From positions 31,113,642-31,177,641 of the forward strand of contig JABBOT010000002.1 of the NCBI GenBank assembly GCA_016165875.1: 64,000 nt of DNA. Reading direction: 5' to 3'. Below the pieces are notes generated by a model, which had not been told where the DNA came from, searched no databases, and saw only the letters and a program-made list of their open reading frames with translations. How positions within the stretch are numbered: position 1 is the stretch's first letter; each line of letters opens with the position of its first letter. Below are positions 13,101 to 21,859 of this stretch, piece by piece. The stretch is from Acanthopleura granulata (lineage: Eukaryota; Mollusca; Polyplacophora; Chitonida; Chitonidae). A program made the position numbers and the translations under genes.

Positions 13101-14481
13101 CTCCTTGTGTATCTTCTTGTATCACATACAGTGGTTTAAGGGAATAAATGAATTGAATTGAAATTAATCTTTACACCCATACCTCAACACTCCAAACATA
13201 AGTCTATATACACCTGAATGTATCTGATGTTATGCACCCTTATTGCACGTTTTGCCGCAGAACGTATTTATTAACTGTTACCGCACAACCACAGCGTGAT
13301 CCCGTAGATATATCCACACTATACGTTCAACACGTGAGTCACACTAGACCAGTTTCTCAACCCAGCATAGGCCTCATTCACAATGTACAATTGCACCTAT
13401 ATTTGTGCGGTGAAAGTTCACTTCGAAACTCGGCTATTACCATGTCTCAATACCTCGATACTACATAGCTGATAATAGGTTTCTATAACTGTACATTCAA
13501 AACCCATCTGAAGTGTCCTACTTTAAAAGTGCACACCTTAAATGTGTAATTACACCTGCACAGTCTACTTACGCATGCATAAATATTGTATTTTGTACTT
13601 TATACGGATACACTTATACCCCTATTTTGTCCCTGCAAGTCCACACTGGACATCTGTCTCCGTGATACCCTGGATCTTTGTCGCCTTATTGCACCAGTAC
13701 TGCTACACTGTACTTTTTTTACCCAAGAATAGCCTTTGACTGTGGTCCTGTACAGAGTTTGTCTATGTAGTAGATGCACCTTCATATTTCACTTGTCCCG
13801 AATTTATGATCAAAAGGAGAAATCCGACTGGCCAATTTTTTGGTTTCCATGTCCAGACAGAACTGGTCGTTCTGTTAATATAGAACTGAAGCTGATTCAA
13901 ATCATTTGCTGCAAAATGACAAACAGAGCTCTGTAAATATGTTTGATTTGGCCTGCATTTATCCTCAGAATCTCAAACTGGAATATCAGAGCAATTCTGA
14001 TGAGAGTGATTTGAGTGTTACTGCGACAGATCCATTGTCTAATGAGAGTGCATGGAATCACCAAAACTATCCGCTTTGATCAAAGTCTTTCTCCAACGGA
14101 TGTATAGAGTACATGATTTTGTTCTGGGGCAGGCAAAAAACGACGGAGTCCGGGTTGAGCGGGGATGAGGGTGGTAGGTGGTGGATTATGGATGGACATA
14201 TATTCTCTGAGAAAAGCTACAACTTCAAGCTTCAACAGGGATTCATACACTATGCATTGCGCTTTTTAAAAGTGGTATAGCCACTTCTGAATTAAATACC
14301 CTCTACAGGATTCTGTGCACTCTTGCATACTGTTTAACCTGTAACTGTGATTTTGGTTAACAGGTGCCCTGCCTGGAAAATTCCCGTTGAGTGCGAAATG
14401 CCCATGAACGATCCTACATGTTGCCCGTTGCCCAGGTGCCCAAATGGTTATAACTTAACGGTCACAAAACCTCACCTGTAA
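1..14481 (+). CDS. Secreted VWA/EGF/ShKT multidomain protein gene (3' part, 15 exons)
   Basis: Exons read: 1-245, 855-995, 2844-2982, 4334-4486, 4981-5126, 5819-5974, 7105-7145, 7530-7613, 8048-8083, 9151-9726, 9922-10074, 10277-10411, 10758-10802, 11976-12138, 14364-14481. Every junction has AG/GT borders and all phases agree. The 2331 nt give 776 residues plus stop; the 5' end lies outside the window. Order of domains (residues counted from the window edge): Cys-containing extracellular module about 1-340, EGF-like 341-367, VWA 385-572, ShKT about 587-620, 630-666 and 686-717, Cys-rich tail 738-776. The many paired cysteines and the absence of a membrane segment suggest a secreted or matrix protein; signal peptide not visible. 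From 7105 on, most introns are phase 1, which suits module shuffling. Function is not established; adhesion or matrix binding through the VWA domain is an inference. A further phase-1 linker exon near 8358-8427 is possible but its donor is weak. Confidence 0.5.
1441..1545. repeat. A-rich low-complexity tract
   Basis: About 100 bases of A runs broken by single T (AAATAAAA type), in the intron between 995 and 2844. It may be the tail of an old retroposon, but no body is recognisable beside it. The rest of this intron shows nothing I can name. Confidence 0.5.
2972..3660 (+). repeat. 33-bp minisatellite containing the exon 3 5' splice site
   Basis: About 20 tandem copies of a 33-bp unit resembling ctagatcctgtaagtattt + acattcccttcaa. 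The first copy is the real exon end and donor (CTAGATCCT|GTAAGTATTT, junction 2982/2983). Five downstream copies keep GTAAGT; most others have GTACGT, and a few have lost the GT. A five-unit, 165-bp higher-order repeat is visible (GTACGG at 3117 and 3282). Copies decay after about 3540. Confidence 0.5.
6550..6577. promoter_or_regulatory. Perfect 11-bp inverted repeat with two CRE-like cores
   Basis: accgtgacgta and tacgtcacggt are exact reverse complements separated by six bases. Each arm holds a TGACGTA core like a CREB/ATF half site. It lies in the intron between 5974 and 7105. Activity is unproven; it could also be a small foldback remnant. Confidence 0.5.
6722..6995 (+). mobile_element. 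tRNA-derived SINE, near full length
   Basis: A diverged copy of the window's main SINE. It has a head with a B-box-like gaggttaagtcgagctc, a middle with cagcagcgagtggtcgtagat, and the diagnostic 3' end cgccatcgtataaatgaaatattcttcagtacgtcgtaaaacacc, ending in aaataaataa. It sits in an intron in the same sense as the host gene. Confidence 0.5.
7530..7613 (+). CDS. EGF-like exon
   Basis: An 84-nt exon with phase-1 introns on both sides encodes SDKCKAHPCSPEMTCVPVHN followed by SFYCVN. The spacing C-x4-C-x5-C-x8-C fits the N-terminal half of an EGF domain; the second half is missing or shortened. A 36-nt exon (8048-8083, TNSTLITDPLST) follows as a Ser/Thr linker before the VWA domain. Confidence 0.5.
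9151..9726 (+). CDS. von Willebrand factor A domain exon
   Basis: One 576-nt exon, phase 1/1, encodes a whole VWA domain of about 190 residues. The MIDAS DxSxS motif is intact: LVFVLDSSNSILPEDKK. The other metal ligands are also present: Thr in GSTDTGKALKYLV and Asp in VAVVLTDGFS. The strand AIFAVGIG and the final ...DELINATCT close the fold. Single-exon VWA domains with symmetrical phase-1 borders are typical of shuffled extracellular proteins. The acceptor follows a strong pyrimidine tract (ttttcttttcag); the donor is G|GTAAAA. With an intact MIDAS it should bind a divalent cation and a protein ligand; the ligand is unknown. The strongest single domain call in the gene. Confidence 0.5.
9922..10074 (+). 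CDS. Thr/Pro linker plus first ShKT domain exon
   Basis: A 153-nt phase-1/1 exon encodes a Ser/Asn/Thr/Pro linker (SNSSNPTPTTPRPG) then CYDRKNCMIYGEDVCTDYPG and HCRLWCGFC. The six cysteines match the ShKT pattern named after the sea-anemone peptide ShK. ShKT modules are common in secreted invertebrate proteins; here it is one of three in a large protein and need not be a channel blocker. Confidence 0.5.
10277..10411 (+). CDS. Second ShKT-like domain exon
   Basis: A 135-nt phase-1/1 exon encodes CLDALPNCVEYGGDICIKPE followed by NCRAYCGFPPC. It keeps the ShKT cysteine order, with two extra residues before the last cysteine. The next exon, 10758-10802 (45 nt, phase 1/1), encodes only a Thr/Pro-rich spacer (GTPTRTTTTPKPTT), probably O-glycosylated. 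Confidence 0.5.
10889..11130 (+). repeat. AT-rich degenerate minisatellite
   Basis: About nine degenerate copies of a 25-30-bp unit like ggggtatattttattgacaa + ctagaatg, in the intron after the Thr/Pro spacer exon. The copies vary strongly. It does not include the exon border at 10802. Confidence 0.5.
11793..11975 (+). repeat. 30-31-bp minisatellite ending in the real 3' splice site
   Basis: Six tandem copies of a unit like gctcagatgtgtttggtgtg + cgtgtttaca end exactly at the acceptor of exon 11976-12138 (tttacag|CTCGGATC). AG dinucleotides in the same place occur at 11822-11823, 11853-11854, 11884-11885 and 11914-11915; one copy has lost it (tacat, 11944-11945). Confidence 0.5.
11976..12138 (+). 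CDS. Third ShKT domain exon
   Basis: The exon encodes CQDRVDCKRYGDQSALCQDK, then NCPAYCGYC and a short tail EYKEIPPMQIGNL. Reading on would meet TAG at 12140, but a GTAGGT donor at 12139 lies just before it. Leaving in phase 2 joins exactly to the last exon (phase 2, restoring Lys), so I treat TAG as intronic. The acceptor (gtgtttacag) is the last copy of a tandem repeat that fills the end of the intron. Confidence 0.5.
12139..14363 (+). other. Last intron of the VWA/ShKT gene
   Basis: No exon seen. It holds a 3' SINE piece (12768-12872), a possible retroposon tail (aataaatgaattgaattgaa near 13144), and pyrimidine-rich DNA from about 12950 to 13750 that may be a worn-out repeat. Confidence 0.5.
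12768..12872 (-). mobile_element. SINE 3' fragment
   Basis: Reverse-strand copy of the main SINE's 3' part: tttacgtatttgattggtgttatacg, then ttcacttatacgacagtggcc and aacccacgacca. The tRNA-like head is absent, as in 5'-truncated copies. Confidence 0.5.
14364..14481 (+). CDS. Terminal Cys-rich exon of the VWA/ShKT protein
   Basis: After the acceptor ggttaacag the exon encodes CPAWKIPVECEMPMNDPTCC, PLPRCPNGY and a short tail, ending at TAA (14479-14481). The CCPLPRCP ending resembles the end of VWC domains. An alternative is that the gene ends at the TAG at 12140 and this exon is chance; the exact phase match and cysteine density argue against that. Confidence 0.5.
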
Positions 14482-15149
14482 TGTGTTGTTTTTTAAACAC
14501 CTGTTCATATCTTGCAGTCTTAACAGTTGTGAAATGTATGAAGGTGTAAATATACCGGAAAGTTAAGTTTTTATCATAAATATAATTTGACCGGAAACGT
14601 CGCACTATGATGAAAAGGGTATTATATCTGAAGTGTTTGTATTATATACTTCCGGTGTGTGAATTTAAAGAAAGAACACCAAACATTGACTTGTATGTGA
14701 AAAATATAGCACCTGCTATGAAATATGATATTGCCGTTCTGTTTAAAAGTAACAGCGTTGATTCTTTAAAGAATACGAGATATTTTCTGTGTACTTAAAT
14801 GTTTACATATAGCCTGTACAATGTTATATCTAACAGTTTGAAGAAGCGAAGGCGCCTTCATTGCTAGATGTTAACAAGTTACAAAATGAAACTGTTGTAA
14901 TTTAACACTATGTGATGTCAATTAACACTTTTAGGTCTTAAGTTCCGCATTATAAATGTTAAAAAGTCTTGTGATCTAACATAATTTTACAACCTGCAAA
15001 CAATGATTACCCGGTGTAACATTTTTATTAACATCACTCACATTTGACAGCATTGCACTTGTTATAACTAACAGAAAATGTTAACACTTTAAGAATTTCA
15101 TTTTAGTGGAGAGTGTTAATATGATTTCTCTGATGTTTGTGGCGTCCGG

Positions 15150-15155
15150 AATAAA
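15150..15155 (+). other. Candidate polyadenylation signal
   Basis: AATAAA in ccggaataaactttc, about 670 bases after the stop at 14481. It is the first canonical signal I noticed, which would give a 3' UTR of about 0.7 kb. Not confirmed. Confidence 0.5.
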
Positions 15156-15486
15156 CTTTCAGTAAATGTTTTCCGTAATTTACCATCTACTGTTTTTTTA
15201 ATAAAAGTTGGATGCACACAAGCGGACCTGGTTTTTGGTTTTGACATGCGCAGTCTTACCTTCCTGAAGCTAAGGCCGTCGTATTTGGAAAAACGTCTGG
15301 ATTCAGGACGTTGTTGTCAGCCAGTTTGAAATAAATAAATCGCTTTTATGTATCTATTCGCCCCGTAAGCCGGGTTTTTAAATTTAACCTCAAACAAAGT
15401 TCCATCCCCAGCCCTGGTTTTAAGTTTTAGAGTCAATATAGCAAGTTACTGTTTATGTAAAAATCAGCTTGCAAGTCTGTTCATAG

Positions 15487-15745
15487 ATTTATTCATTTAT
15501 TTCATTGGAGTTTTACGCCGAGCTCATTAATAATAAATCACTGGTACGACTGCGTCCAGCATAAAGTTGGAAATCGGACAGGTCCGGGAAGAAACCCACG
15601 ACAATTCGCATGTTGGTGGCACACCTTTTCACGCAGGGCCGGAGAGGAATTAAGCCAACGTAAGCTGTACTTGAACTCACAACGATGGCATTAGTGAGAG
15701 GCCCCTGGGTCATTGTCCTGCGCCAGCTCGATGACCCCTCCTGGT
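15487..15745 (-). mobile_element. tRNA-derived SINE, near full length
   Basis: Reverse-strand copy. From its 3' end: tttatttcattggagttttacgccgagctc, then gaaacccacgac, gcacaccttttcacgcagggccgg, and a B-box-like ttgaactcacaacgatggcattagtgagag. The internal TTC-rich part has drifted. Confidence 0.5.
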
Positions 15746-15810
15746 GTTAGATAAGATTATCTCAAATCTCAGTCTAGCTATACTTGCTTGGTTTGAGGTC
15801 AGTCAATGAT

Positions 15811-16183
15811 GGGGTGGGGGGGGGGTCGACCAATGGTCAGTATTGTGTAACTGGTGTAAGACGTCCAGTCAGGTGGTACCATAGATCTGTGTGCATCTTT
15901 CAGGCTTGTTTGTTTTATGCAGCAGTTTATCTGCAGGCTATTCTGGGGAGGCAGAGGTGGTAGTGGGGGGGGGGGGGGGGAAAGGTTACTATTGTAGAAC
16001 AGTATGGAGCTACCATGAATAATGCCATGGTATATATGCCACTGGAGTAATTTAATTGATCTGTTTCGATTTACTATATTTATAGATAGTTTCTTCATCC
16101 TTAGGTTATTCTTGCCCGATATTTATCACAATTGATTTCAACAATGCACAATGTAGTTAAGGGGGGTGGGGGTGGGTGGGGGG
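15811..16183 (+). repeat. Cluster of G-runs, potential G-quadruplexes
   Basis: Three G-rich tracts: 15811-15825 (G4 T G10), 15965-15980 (16 G) and 16161-16183 (G6 T G5 T G3 T G6). The last fits a four-tract G-quadruplex motif with one-base loops. They lie in intergenic DNA beyond the 3' end of the VWA/ShKT gene. Confidence 0.5.
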
Positions 16184-17217
16184 AGATGTAAACTGGTAAC
16201 CCCAACTTCGTCAAACATGAATATACATTCACCTATAGCCTTTGGTGTATTTTCAGTTAGAAATCTGACACACGTGGTCGCATCTGCGTTAGTGGTGCCT
16301 CTACATGTATTTAGTTCAGGTCACAGCTGGTCTTCACAACGGCCGGGGTTCGCTTTCATTCACAGCTTATGGCGTGTTCGACTCACTGGTTACAAGTCTC
16401 TTTGTTTGATGATATACACGTTTTCTGCGCAGATCCTTCAACGTATGAATCGTTTAATACTTATGAAAAGAATTTAATTTACTTTTGCCTTACTTTCTGG
16501 TGACCCAAATGTACACCTGTAGAGACATCGCTTGAAGGGAGACATGTTCTTGAAGTACATGTGACGCTGACATGAACTGACTGAATTTTCTGTGTTCACA
16601 AATTTTGGTGTAGGGTCAATATTTATCATCACTCTATCAGTGAATACCAATGTGCAGCGTCCGAGATATTTCACATATTACTTTGCCCTGCATTAGGGAC
16701 ACGAGTTATTAAAATGTCTGCAATTTATTGCGTCGTTACTTTTATGTCCAGGATGCTGAAGTTCACTCTGCAGCTTATGGGATATAATGGGATATGGGAT
16801 AGCAAGGCAACCGACGAACTAGCATATAAAGCCTGTAAATATGACATAATACAGGAGCAAAAACTTGGATTGTGATATGTAATAATCTGTCCTGTCCGGA
16901 CTTTCAATTTTTGGAGCCTTGATACCTTCCACTGGCGTCGCTCTATCATCACTGATGAATATTTCACCACAGATGAACGGAATTGCTACACTGTCAAATT
17001 TAATTAAGAGAGTTTTCTATCAAAATTTGAAGGCAAAATCCTGCACCGGCCAACACAAAATTCTGACAACTCAGTCATGGCTGTGCGTTCAAACATCGCA
17101 GGGATCCTGTAACGAATATTTACCTTTTCAAAAGTTTAAATATTTTATATTTGCTACTGTTTCCATTTGAGTTTGTGAACATTCCTTCATTCGATCCATT
17201 GAATGGTTGATAAATTG

Positions 17218-17330
17218 ACTGATTGATTGATTCACTCATTCATTGTTTCTTAATGCCATACCCAAGAGGTGAGACCAGTGATATGACTGGTGGAAAACGG
17301 AATGCCTGGGGTAAACCCAGGCCAACTACT
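17218..17330 (-). mobile_element. SINE tail fragment, second type
   Basis: Reads tgattgattcactcattcattg, then ttaatgccatacccaagagg, gatatgactggtggaaaacgg and ctggggtaaacccaggcc. This is the core/tail of a related SINE on the reverse strand that ends in CATT repeats rather than AAAT repeats. No head is visible. Confidence 0.5.
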
Positions 17331-17454
17331 GCCAAGGTACTGATGGTCTCATCCGCCACATTTGTGGAAGACAAGTCTTTAATGAACGCAACATTGCGCA
17401 ATCGGCCCCATACGAGCGCCGTTGCGTGCTTTGTGATTAGGCGTAGCGAACCTT

Positions 17455-17910
17455 ACCTGAGCCCAGTTGCACGAAGCCTTCTTAACGTTACGAGCACGTA
17501 GCTACCATGGCGACGTATAGACAAGTAACCAAATGGCCTTTCCACGAAGCTCTGTTTCTGTGTTGCCATTTTCTGATTAGGTTGGATGCTTTGCATCAGC
17601 CTCAATTTCTGACCCCTAACGCCCACAGTTAAATCATAATAAACTCGAGTTAACTCCACCTAGATCTCGGTAAAGCACGAAGGCGCCATGTTTGATAATG
17701 CAAAGCATTATGGGAACAGTACTCGCCTCTTCACCATCTCTACCTCCGTAAAGTGTTTCCTAGGATTTACACTGTGTTATAGCAAGTTGTTCATTCTATG
17801 GAGCAATATTTCGACGGTGGCGACATTTGATCCTCTTTAATAAACACCTGAAGTATGTCACATCTGTTTGCACCAAAGGCTGCGAAGGTTGATGTTAAAT
17901 AGCTGAGCAT
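17455..17910 (+). repeat. Dispersed repeat, copy 1, with MITE-like left border
   Basis: 17455-17520 (gagcccagttgcacgaagcc, ttaacgtta, gtagctaccatggcgacg) resembles termini of short DNA transposons that I recall from molluscs. It runs into about 390 bp that match the pair at 24788-25600, for example aaagcattatgggaacag, cctccgtaaagtgt and aataaacacctgaagtatgt. An internal piece of about 100 bp is missing relative to the other copies. No coding potential. Confidence 0.5.
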
Positions 17911-18309
17911 CAGTGTGTAAGGTTACTTGTTCAAATTCAAATAAAGCTCAAACTGCTTTACCCGCGTACATCGGCTAAAGTGCGAGGCGCAAATTCAGTG
18001 AAGTAAAGAATTATAAAGCAAATTTAGAATTCATTACATTTTAAAAGTTAATAATTGAGTAGTATACATTCATAAAAGAGTCTGCATTTCATGACTGTTT
18101 CTGCAAATATGTGACTCACATCTCGAGTATCTTTAAACATACATAAAACATGCATATGGAGGCGGGTCGTGTCCTATCGCTTCATAGTGTTTGCCTATCA
18201 ATCGCTGGGACACACGACTCGAAGTTCAACAGCGAACTTGGGTAGGGAATTTGTACAGTGTGTCGCACTCACTTCTTGTTGGGACCTTGGTGATAAGCTG
18301 TCGGAGAGG

Positions 18310-18545
18310 TTCATGCATTTGATTGGTGTATAACCCCGTGCTAAAGAATTCTTCACCTACATGGTTGAAGTGACTATTATGATTGCAGCAAACCAGAATT
18401 TCTACGGTAAACGACCGACTTTTGGCCAGTAACTGACAAACCAACTGGAAGATAAAGAATTGAATTCGAACTCGTGGCCTCAGTGGCCATGGACTCACTG
18501 ATGGTAAGGAGCCAGCGCTTAATCACGTGAGCCAGCCACACCGCT
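18310..18545 (-). mobile_element. SINE with Leu/Ser-tRNA-like head
   Basis: On the reverse strand it begins tggctggctcacgtgattaa with a long variable-arm-like stretch and a B box acgagttcgaattc. It continues with ggtttgtcagttactggcc and ends gaattctttagcacgggg + ttatacaccaatcaaatg. Head and middle differ from the main SINE, while the 3' end is the same type. Confidence 0.5.
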
Positions 18546-19036
18546 ATTTACGCTGTATGCCTGTAGGCATGTACGTTTGACATTAGGACAACGGGATTAC
18601 TCATGGATAGATATTTTAAGTACGTTATACATTAACTTATCGTAGACTAACTAAGAAATTTGTGTGAAAAAGTATGAGTGGTGACTGGAGGATACAAAAC
18701 TTACAGTAGTGTAGGTACACTAGCATACAAACATTAATTAAGGTAGTAAGTGAGAAACTTTGGTAAAAAAAATCCAGCATAAAACAATAAATAATTGAAT
18801 GAATGAATGAATGATTTTGGCTTAACGCCACATTGGCAATATCTCATCCGTATCGTAGCGAGAACATGTTCAAATCAGGAAGCCTTGAATAGAATTCTAC
18901 GTGATGGATGAACATTCAAAAGTTAAAGAAAAAACGGACGAAGTTTTTTTTTTTTTTTTTTAAAACCAGTTAAAAAAGTAAATGTTAGTTAAAAATCTAT
19001 AACCACACTTGTTTGTTGTTATACAATGAAAAATGT

Positions 19037-19040
19037 ATAC

Positions 19041-19085
<45 letters not shown>

Positions 19086-19160
19086 CAAACTATATTCTAT
19101 TGTTTATACAATGAAAAATATATACATACATGTATATATATATATATATATATCAGTTGG

Positions 19161-19195
<35 letters not shown>
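19037..19195. repeat. (TA)n microsatellite, interrupted
   Basis: Three TA tracts separated by related spacers; the segment acaatgaaaaatgtatacat recurs once at about 19109. The apparent Tyr-Ile repeat reading frame across it is meaningless. The flanks (about 18830-19030 and 19200-20340) show nothing I recognise. Confidence 0.5.
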
Positions 19196-19197
<2 letters not shown>

Positions 19198-20344
19198 CGG
19201 ATCAGTTTTCAGATACAAATATTAGAACCTGTTTACACAGTGTATTAACGACAGGGCTTCTGAGAAACGTAATAATCACTTTAAATCCACCCAAAACAAT
19301 AGATTTATTGCTCTAGCCAATCTGCAGCCGGCCACCCGGAACGGCTCAACGGGTGACATCATAGATAGCGAGCCCAATGCTAACAGGGCTCTATAATCTG
19401 GAAATTGTTTTTTAAAATGATATTTTCGAGATGGATTCTGGCTACACATTTTCTAGTTTCAGGTCTGAGTCGTCGTTGGGCCCAACATTAGCCATATTTG
19501 CAGTTTTCAGCTGTATTCCCCTGGTAACTTTCAGCTGTAAAACTCCAGGGTTCTTAGATGGCCTGTTTTAGGGGAGAAATTCGATATATTGTCACTCTTA
19601 TAGCTTTTCAACACTGAAGTAAATGGCGAAGCTCTGACAGCTCGTTAAGGTTGCATGGACTTGTATGACGTAATTCGGCGGAGACTGCTGACTGTTGGCG
19701 GAAAAAATGCGTAAAACCAGCCTTATTGTCTAGTGATTTGATGTGTTATATTACTCCGATAATGTACACTTTTAAAATATTTTTAAAAACTCAATATATC
19801 AGTATAGATAGGGGTAGTTAATTATGAATAAATACTAAATCTGGACACTAATCCTTTAAGCTGAAATTGCTAACTGTCGATATTATCAGTGAATCCTTCC
19901 AGACATTACAGGTTGAGAACGACATCCCAGTCCGAAACTGCGATGATCAGAGTACACCTCATACGAGGAGTGAGGTAATGCTAGTCATTTTGTCAGATAT
20001 ATGCATTTATTATTTATACATCAGTGAAATCCCAGTATTTCCTTCACTGATAAAAGTGATATCTTTAGTAGTTAGATGTCACTTTTGTTTTTACATTTTG
20101 ATATTACACTATTGGTGACCTTGGCCCGTGATCCAGAGACCGTGAAGTCAAAAATGAAGCACTTTGTTTTTATAACGTTCGGATCTGAGCCACTGGGATG
20201 ACGTCATAATACAAATCTAGTCGATTGCCGAATTCCGCCGTCACGCAAGAAGTCATATTAGACGTCATGTTTACTGCTACGACGTCACTCTATTCCCCTC
20301 TCACTGAAACAATATTTATGGCATTCAACCTTCACTGTGCAATA

Positions 20345-20470
20345 TCCTCTATATACTTGCACGTCTTGGGCGGGAAAGTTTGTCAGTAATCTGCGTGAGG
20401 TGGGTCGTTTACCTGGGCTACTCAAGTTTTCGCCACCCTTAAAAACTAATCTCCATCGTATACGAGAAAA
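20345..20470 (+). mobile_element. SINE core fragment
   Basis: gggcgggaaagtttgtcagtaatctgcgtg and ggtgggtcgtttacctgggc match the middle of the SINE at 50112-50455 (tgggaaagtttgtcagttacttgcc, ggccggtggtttagaccgagc). Head and tail are not recognisable. Confidence 0.5.
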
Positions 20471-20896
20471 AAAATCTTGTCTGTGTCGATCAGATCAATA
20501 AATAGCAATTATATATTCAATTTCCACTCTGCATAGTATAACACCAATGTGAAAACCTTATCTAAACTTTAGCATTTGTGTGACTGAAAAAAAGTTCTAT
20601 GGAATGTAATTACATGTCAAACCGTTACACATCTGAGCCGGAACAAATATGCATGCAATGTAAGAAGGGATATGTTCTGTTTAGATCATTTATACCACCC
20701 CTATTAAAGAAGCATTTAATAATTGGTTCCATTTAGATCCATGTAACTGTTTTCATAAATACACACATTATACATTGTACCGGTTGATTGATGATCACGC
20801 GCACCTATATAGACCTATACAAGGAGCATGTCAGTAGTGTTATGCTGAGAGGATTTAACCCATCGAAACAGAACAGAACACAGACAGATAAACACA

Positions 20897-21060
20897 TATT
20901 TATATATTTATTTATTTATTTGATTGGTGTTTTACGCCGTACTCAAGGATATTTCACCTATGCGACGGCGGACTGCATTAAGGTGGGAGAAAACTGGTCA
21001 GAGCCCCATGAAACCCACGAGCATCCGTAGGTTGCTGGCAGACCTTCCCACGTATGATAG
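20897..21060 (-). mobile_element. SINE 3' part
   Basis: A well-kept reverse-strand copy: tttatttgattggtgttttacgccgtactcaaggatatttcacc, gcgacggcgg, gaaacccacgagcatccg, gcagaccttcccacg. The tRNA-like head is missing. Confidence 0.5.
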
Positions 21061-21249
21061 CTTAAAATAAACGTTAAAATACCCACAGATATATGTAAGA
21101 GTGGAGTTACTACTTTTAACACGATTATGAGCCGTTTGCCGAGTCCTCTCGACTATAGCTAACCCGCAGGTCAGTTTGGGTTTAAGTATATTGGCATATA
21201 AACGCATTCAGTGTATAAACCCACAGAGGCATATGTATCTATAGCTGAA

Positions 21250-21852
21250 CATTAGCTCCCTGCTACTCGGAATATCGGCATGCCAACCAGTTCTAGCACA
21301 GTACTGAATTGTGTGTCTACCGCCACCTGAACGCCCCGCTGAACCCGCTGTATATGTGTGTTGACACTGTCCCTGTCGCATATATACAGGCCTTCCCTGG
21401 TTTTCGGCATCTCATTAATAAATTTAGCGTTTTTATCAAAATAATGGCGACAGGTGAGTATATAAAAGAGATGTCCTCTGTCACCAAGCTGTTGCACCTC
21501 AGTATATAGGGTATGCGTGCTCTCAGGATGGCTGTATGTTGGCATGACTTTTCATCATCTGCCCAAATCAGGGGGTTCAGTTATACTCTTTCAGCATTGC
21601 TCTAAATCCTTGTCACTTGGTCAAACTACCTTTGCACTGTCGCCAGGTGGAGCTACCCTTCGACAGGGAGTGCATATATCAGACGAAGTCTTCACGCGTT
21701 ATTCTCTGCATCGCTAACATCGTCACAGGTGAGTCACGTGACCCGTCGGGCGTTAGTGTCAGCCCATAACCGTTCCAGCCTCGCACTGAGAGGAGAACGT
21801 GGAGCCGGGTAACATTTAGCTCTGAGCTCGGAGCCATAGCGTGGAGGAGATA
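21250..21852 (+). other. CpG-rich stretch with three strong donor sites
   Basis: Three near-consensus 5' splice sites: ATGGCGACAG|GTGAGT (junction 21453), ATCGTCACAG|GTGAGT (about 21728) and GGAGGAGATAG|GTAAGA (about 21852). CpG is more frequent from about 21250 to 22700 than in the surroundings. This looks like a promoter/first-exon zone; the first + strand acceptor with a convincing gene downstream is at 27523, before the elongase. The link is an inference. Short frames here match no family I know. Confidence 0.5.
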
Positions 21853-21859
21853 GGTAAGA

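Noticed and set aside
18515..18545. Possible tRNA gene on the reverse strand
   Set aside because: Also a SINE head followed by the SINE core and tail.
19026..19316. Frame encoding Tyr-Ile repeats
   Set aside because: Translation of the (TA)n microsatellite.
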